Assembly (NCBI GenBank): GCA_019240125.1
Contig: JAFAYW010000092.1
Span: 1 to 57,915 of the forward strand
Direction: 5' to 3'
Source of the DNA: Alphaproteobacteria bacterium
Lineage (GTDB): Bacteria > Pseudomonadota > Alphaproteobacteria > ATCC43930 > CGMCC-115725
Length of the DNA: 57,915 nt
This document shows positions 54,617-57,915 of this stretch, in pieces. How positions within the stretch are numbered: the stretch's first letter is position 1; every line of letters starts with the position of its first letter. The notes beneath the pieces were generated by a model. The model saw only the letters and a program-made list of their open reading frames with translations, had not been told where the DNA came from and did no database searches. Made by a program: the position numbers and the translations under genes.

Positions 54617-55066
54617 ATGCCTCATACCATCGGAATGCAACACCTTGCTTATTCCGACGACTTCCTGCGCAACCTGCTCGGCTCGATACACACGGTCGCG
54701 GTGGTCGGCGCCAGTCCGCGGCCGCATCGGCCGAGCCACGGCGTCATGCGCTACCTGCAGCGGCAAGGCTATCGCGCGATCCCGGTCAACCCGTTCGCGG
54801 CCGGCGACACGATCCTCGGCGAACGCTGCGAGGCGGCGCTGGCCGATATCGCTGAGCCCGTCGATATGGTGGACATCTTCCGGCGCAGCGATGTGGCGGG
54901 CGCCGTCGTCGATGAGGCGATCGCCATCGGCGCCAAGGCGGTCTGGATGCAACTGGGGGTGGTTGACGAAGCGGCGGCGCGGCGCGCGGAGGCAAGTGGC
55001 CTCCAGGTGGTGATGAACCGCTGTCCCGCGATTGAAATCCCGCGGCTGGGCCTGGTGCGCGGCTGA
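54617..55066 (+). CDS. CoA-binding domain protein, YccU-like
   Basis: 149 residues (start at 54617 or 54635). The Rossmann-like CoA-binding domain covers nearly all: IHTVAVVGASPRPHRPSHGV, YLQRQGYRAIPVNPF, DIAEPVDMVDIFRRS, AVWMQLGVVDEAAARRAEAS and VVMNRCPAIEI. The family binds acyl-CoA and resembles the N-terminal part of acetate-CoA ligases. The biological role is unknown. A strong hairpin follows the stop codon. Confidence 0.9.
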   Translation: MPHTIGMQHLAYSDDFLRNLLGSIHTVAVVGASPRPHRPSHGVMRYLQRQGYRAIPVNPFAAGDTILGERCEAALADIAEPVDMVDIFRRSDVAGAVVDEAIAIGAKAVWMQLGVVDEAAARRAEASGLQVVMNRCPAIEIPRLGLVRG

Positions 55067-55081
55067 ATTATCCGCAGAGAG

Positions 55082-55120
55082 AGCCTTGCAGGCCGGCGCG
55101 CAAGCGCCGGCCTGCGGGCT
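55082..55120 (+). terminator. Strong hairpin terminator
   Basis: GCAGGCCGGCGC (55088-55099), loop GCAA, GCGCCGGCCTGC (55104-55115): a perfect 12-bp stem with a GNRA tetraloop, extended by AGCC/GGCT (55082-55085 and 55117-55120). It sits 16 bases after the CoA-binding gene. The following CTTCTC is a weak T tract. Confidence 0.75.
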
Positions 55121-55192
55121 TCTCGCAATATGAATAAGAGCAACTCAGCGTGCCGCCGGTAAGGCCGTCCGGGGCATCGATCAGGGGGGTAT

Positions 55193-56167
55193 ATGGAGCA
55201 GGGGGATAGGGTCAGGCGGCGTGATGTCCACGCCGCGCTGGGCCGGCAGTCAGTGGCCACAGGCCTGAATGCCTTGCTTATCGGGGTGGTATTTGGTGGC
55301 ACGGTATTTCAACTGTTTGTGATGCCCTTCCTGTTTCGCTCGGTCGGGCTGTATGCGGCGTGGTTTCTACTGCCGATCATGCTGCTCCAGCCGCTTCATT
55401 GGGGCCTCATTCACGAGGCGATCCACTCCCACCTGCTGCCGCGGCGCAAGGCGGAGGAATTCTGGGCGCGGCTGCTTTCGGTGATGCACTGGTTGCCGTT
55501 TGACGCGACCCGGTACTGCCATCTGGTGCATCATCGGTTCTCCCGGCATGCCTACGACCGGGCGGATCAATACCGCGGCGGCGGGTCTTATGTTCTGGCC
55601 TGGTTGCGGTTTCGCTTGCGCCTTCTCGGCGGCGCCTATCTTGGCGTTCTGATCTCGCCGCTTATTGCGTTTCTGCCGCTGGCACGGGGCTCCCGGGTGA
55701 TGTCGGATGCTGTTCCGCTTGTTGAAACGGGTGATACCGAAGTGCGACGGCTCTTTGTGGCATTGGTGCACGATCCCCGTAAGCGGCGCCGCACACGGCG
55801 TGAATTCGCCCTGTCACTGGTGCTTTACGCCGCCAGCGCATGGGCTTACGGTGCTTGGTGGCCGATGCTGATCGCGACGATGTACGTGCGCGGCGTCTGG
55901 CACTCGATCGCCGACAATCTGGCCCATCACGATGTTTCGCTCGACGAACCGGAGCGCGCGCGGAACTACCGATTGCCGCGGCCGCTCGGGTTTCTATTGA
56001 TGAACCATCATCTGCATCTGACGCACCATCGCCATCCAACGGCTCCATGGCGGCGCCTCGCCCGGCTGAGCGCGGCGGATGAGGTGACATCTAGCGACGC
56101 CTATTTCCACGCGGCCTTCCGACAATTCGGCAGCATCTACCCGCGTATCGCTGCGTCCGAAGGGTGA
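55193..56167 (+). CDS. Membrane fatty-acid desaturase
   Basis: 324 residues with four or so helices. All three histidine boxes of the desaturase/hydroxylase superfamily are present: HEAIHSH (74-80), HLVHHRFSRH (110-119) and NHHLHLTHHRHP (271-282). These bind a di-iron centre that removes hydrogens or hydroxylates an acyl chain at the membrane. The class fits beta-carotene-ketolase-like or plant-type desaturases and cannot be told more narrowly. The stop overlaps the GTG start of the SDR gene, so the two are coupled and probably act in one pathway. Confidence 0.9.
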   Translation: MEQGDRVRRRDVHAALGRQSVATGLNALLIGVVFGGTVFQLFVMPFLFRSVGLYAAWFLLPIMLLQPLHWGLIHEAIHSHLLPRRKAEEFWARLLSVMHWLPFDATRYCHLVHHRFSRHAYDRADQYRGGGSYVLAWLRFRLRLLGGAYLGVLISPLIAFLPLARGSRVMSDAVPLVETGDTEVRRLFVALVHDPRKRRRTRREFALSLVLYAASAWAYGAWWPMLIATMYVRGVWHSIADNLAHHDVSLDEPERARNYRLPRPLGFLLMNHHLHLTHHRHPTAPWRRLARLSAADEVTSSDAYFHAAFRQFGSIYPRIAASEG

Positions 56168-57042
56168 CCGCGGCCGAAATGCAGGGGCGGATCTGCCTCG
56201 TCACCGGAGCCACATCCGGGATCGGCAAGGCCACAGCCATGGCACTGGCCCGTTTGGGCGCGGCGGTGATCCTGGTTTGTCGGGATGCTGCAAGAGGCCG
56301 GGAGGTCGCGCGAGACATCCGCGCGGCAACCAGGAGCCAGGCGATCGACGTACTGGTTGCCGATCTTTCGCTGCAAAGCGAGGTTCGCCGCCTTGCTGCG
56401 GATTTCGCGCGCCAACATGGTCGGCTCGACGTCCTGATCAATAATGCGGGGGCCATGTTCCCGCAGCGTGCCGAGAGCGCCGAAGGCATCGAGATGACCC
56501 TGGCGGTCAATCATCTCGCGCCATTCCTGCTGACCAATCTGCTCCTCGACCAATTGCGCGCCGCCGGCCATGGCCGGGTCGTCAACGTCAACTCGGACGA
56601 GCACGAGAAGGGCAGGGTCGATTTCGACGATCTGCAGATGCGGCGAGGCTATCCGCGGCGCGGCATCGGCATGCGAGCCTATGGCAATGCAAAACTCGCC
56701 AATCTGCTGACCACTTACGAACTGGCCCGCCGCCTGCGGGATAGCGGCGTGACGGCCAATGCCGTGCATCCCGGCTATGTGGCGACAAACATCCTTCCCT
56801 TCGACAAGGCGAGCGGCCCGGTGCGCATGCTCAAGCCCTTCTGGCACGCGGCCAGATACGTGATCCTGTCGTCCGAGCAGGGTGCGGCCACACCCGTTTA
56901 TCTGGCGGCCTCGCCCGATGTGGGCAATCTATCCGGACTGTACTTTCAAAACCGCGCCCCCATTGCCTCGAGCGCCGCTTCTCGAGACCCTGAGTTGCAA
57001 CGGCGGATGTGGGACATCAGCGAGCAGCTGACGGCAGGATAG
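56164..57042 (+). CDS. Short-chain dehydrogenase/reductase
   Basis: 292 residues starting at GTG in a four-base overlap with the desaturase gene. The cofactor motif TGATSGIG (about 14-21), NNAGAM in the middle, Tyr173 and Lys177 in AYGNAKLAN, and a Pro-Gly motif in HPGYVATN identify a classical SDR. The RDAARG segment after beta-2 suggests NADPH. The overall type is that of retinol dehydrogenase-like proteins acting on long-chain or isoprenoid alcohols. Its coupling to the desaturase supports a lipid substrate. Confidence 0.92.
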   Translation: MTAAEMQGRICLVTGATSGIGKATAMALARLGAAVILVCRDAARGREVARDIRAATRSQAIDVLVADLSLQSEVRRLAADFARQHGRLDVLINNAGAMFPQRAESAEGIEMTLAVNHLAPFLLTNLLLDQLRAAGHGRVVNVNSDEHEKGRVDFDDLQMRRGYPRRGIGMRAYGNAKLANLLTTYELARRLRDSGVTANAVHPGYVATNILPFDKASGPVRMLKPFWHAARYVILSSEQGAATPVYLAASPDVGNLSGLYFQNRAPIASSAASRDPELQRRMWDISEQLTAG

Positions 57043-57054
57043 GAGGGGAGTCTG

Positions 57055-57720
57055 ATTGCGATCTACCGGAGGCCGCGGCCGTCTCTCATCGTGGCTGTGA
57101 TCGTCGCCTGTATCGCAATGATGGCCGGCGCGGCCAGGGCAGCGGAGCAGCACCTGACCTACACCGTACACATGTCACCCTACGGGACGATCGGCACCTA
57201 TCGGACCACAAAACAGACCGACGGCAGCGATACGACGATAACGACCGAAGCTCATATCAAGGTGTCGGTCGCCGGCGTCGTTCTGTACCGCCTCGAAATA
57301 TCCCGCGCCGAGCGTCAAGCAGCGGGCCGCCTTGTCTATTTTCACGGCGTGACAACCGAGAACGGAAACGCGACCGAGGTAAACGGCAAGGCGGCCGGCG
57401 ACCGTTTTATCATCACCTCGCCCAATGGCACGGTCGCCGCGCCGCCCACAATCCGGACGTCCGATCCATGGTCGGCTGGAGACCCCGGTGCGGAGCTCGT
57501 TTTCATGCCGGATACCGGGGCGATAACGCGGGTCAGCACCAGCGGCGGCGAGCAGACGGCGATCACGATCGGCGGCAATCCCCTGCAGGTACGGCGCTAC
57601 CACATCAGTACCGCGGATGGCCGCGAGCAATATGAAATCTGGATGGATGAGCGGCGAACGCCTGTCATGTTCAACATCGTGGATCACGACGGCACGACGA
57701 CATTCACGATGGTGAAGTAG
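57055..57720 (+). CDS. Exported hypothetical protein, DUF6134-like
   Basis: About 221 residues. From 57055 the frame reads IAYRRPRPSLIVAVIVACIA and MMAGAARAAE, a textbook signal peptide. A GTG at 57091 would lose its basic part. AGGAGGGGAG (57041-57050) lies 4-5 bases before 57055, where the codon is ATT; a rare ATT start is therefore possible. The mature part (LTYTVHMSPYGTIGTYRTTK, PAAGDRFIITSPNG-like strands, ITIGGNPLQVRRYHI) is an all-beta protein that I compare, from memory, with DUF6134. Function unknown. It may belong to the desaturase-SDR operon. Confidence 0.75.
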   Translation: MAIYRRPRPSLIVAVIVACIAMMAGAARAAEQHLTYTVHMSPYGTIGTYRTTKQTDGSDTTITTEAHIKVSVAGVVLYRLEISRAERQAAGRLVYFHGVTTENGNATEVNGKAAGDRFIITSPNGTVAAPPTIRTSDPWSAGDPGAELVFMPDTGAITRVSTSGGEQTAITIGGNPLQVRRYHISTADGREQYEIWMDERRTPVMFNIVDHDGTTTFTMVK

Positions 57721-57826
57721 CTCCTCGCTCTCGATTGGCCGCTTTGGCGGCGCACCGGCTCGCGTGCGCTTTGCGGCCCCGGCTGGCATAATGCATTCGA
57801 GTAAGTTTCCAGATCGGAACCGTCGC

Positions 57827-57915
57827 ATGCAGCTCACCCCGCAGCAGCTCGAGCAATTCAAGACGGAAGGCTATCTCTTCCTGCCAAATTGCTTTTCCGA
57901 AGCCGAAGTCGCGCT
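57827..57915 (+). CDS. Phytanoyl-CoA dioxygenase (PhyH) family protein, start only
   Basis: The ATG at 57827 opens MQLTPQQLEQFKTEGYLFLP then NCFSEAEVA before the window ends. The F..EGYL.LP..FS..EV pattern is the characteristic opening of PhyH-type Fe(II)/2-oxoglutarate dioxygenases. The catalytic residues lie beyond the window. The match is good but rests on 29 codons. Confidence 0.65.
   Translation, partial: MQLTPQQLEQFKTEGYLFLPNCFSEAEVA

Overview
The window is high-GC DNA with densely packed genes on both strands and gene families typical of an alphaproteobacterium: TAXI and dipeptide-type binding proteins, a LysR regulator, a CaiB/BaiF CoA-transferase, MAPEG, pirin, EttA, and a sulfite-oxidase-like enzyme with its b-type cytochrome. 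A Rhodospirillales- or Rhizobiales-like soil or water organism is plausible. No marker gene fixes the genus.

Layout. (1) 1-1591: a small XRE regulator with its own palindromic operator, then about 1.3 kb without intact genes that holds decayed IS630 and IS21 transposase fragments. (2) 1592-9725: a visibly more AT-rich accessory cassette. It encodes a 1323-residue repeat protein with a Tyr-Asp cluster and a matrixin-like domain, a TPR-sulfotransferase, a radical SAM/SPASM protein, and a cysteine-rich protein overlapping it. I read this as a candidate system for modifying one large protein. (3) 10027-16044, minus strand: two dipeptide-type binding proteins, a TAXI-type binding protein and a Sel1-like protein, with no permeases. 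(4) 16460-23843: LysR regulator, acyl-CoA dehydrogenase-like flavoprotein, polyamine/iron-type ABC importer (its fused permease gene is split by a frameshift) and an aldo/keto reductase. (5) 23889-25034, minus strand: a possible NlpC/P60-like protein. (6) 25222-40656, all plus strand: di-haem cytochrome c, GMC oxidoreductase, a small hypothetical protein, membrane patatin lipase, ThDP enzyme, secreted hypothetical protein, cytochrome P450 translationally coupled to a cyclooxygenase-like haem peroxidase, and a membrane adenylate cyclase. This looks like an oxidative lipid (oxylipin-like) locus. (7) 40713-57915: mostly ordinary metabolic genes, including a LivK-like binding protein, EttA, LysE, MAPEG, CoA-transferase, amidohydrolase, pirin, an alpha/beta hydrolase, a molybdoenzyme with cytochrome b, a TauD-type dioxygenase, AroE, a CoA-binding protein, a desaturase, an SDR and the start of a PhyH gene.

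The two strongest observations are these. First, a PrdB/GrdB-like gene at 45508-46452 has an in-frame UGA at the redox position of a UxxC motif, followed at the right distance by a SECIS-like hairpin, so it is very likely a selenoprotein. Second, the 1.6-9.7 kb cassette places an acidic tyrosine cluster (a good sulfation or cyclophane acceptor by sequence) directly beside a sulfotransferase and a radical SAM maturase. The oxylipin-like locus, with P450 and peroxidase as a split equivalent of fungal Ppo-type fusions, comes third.
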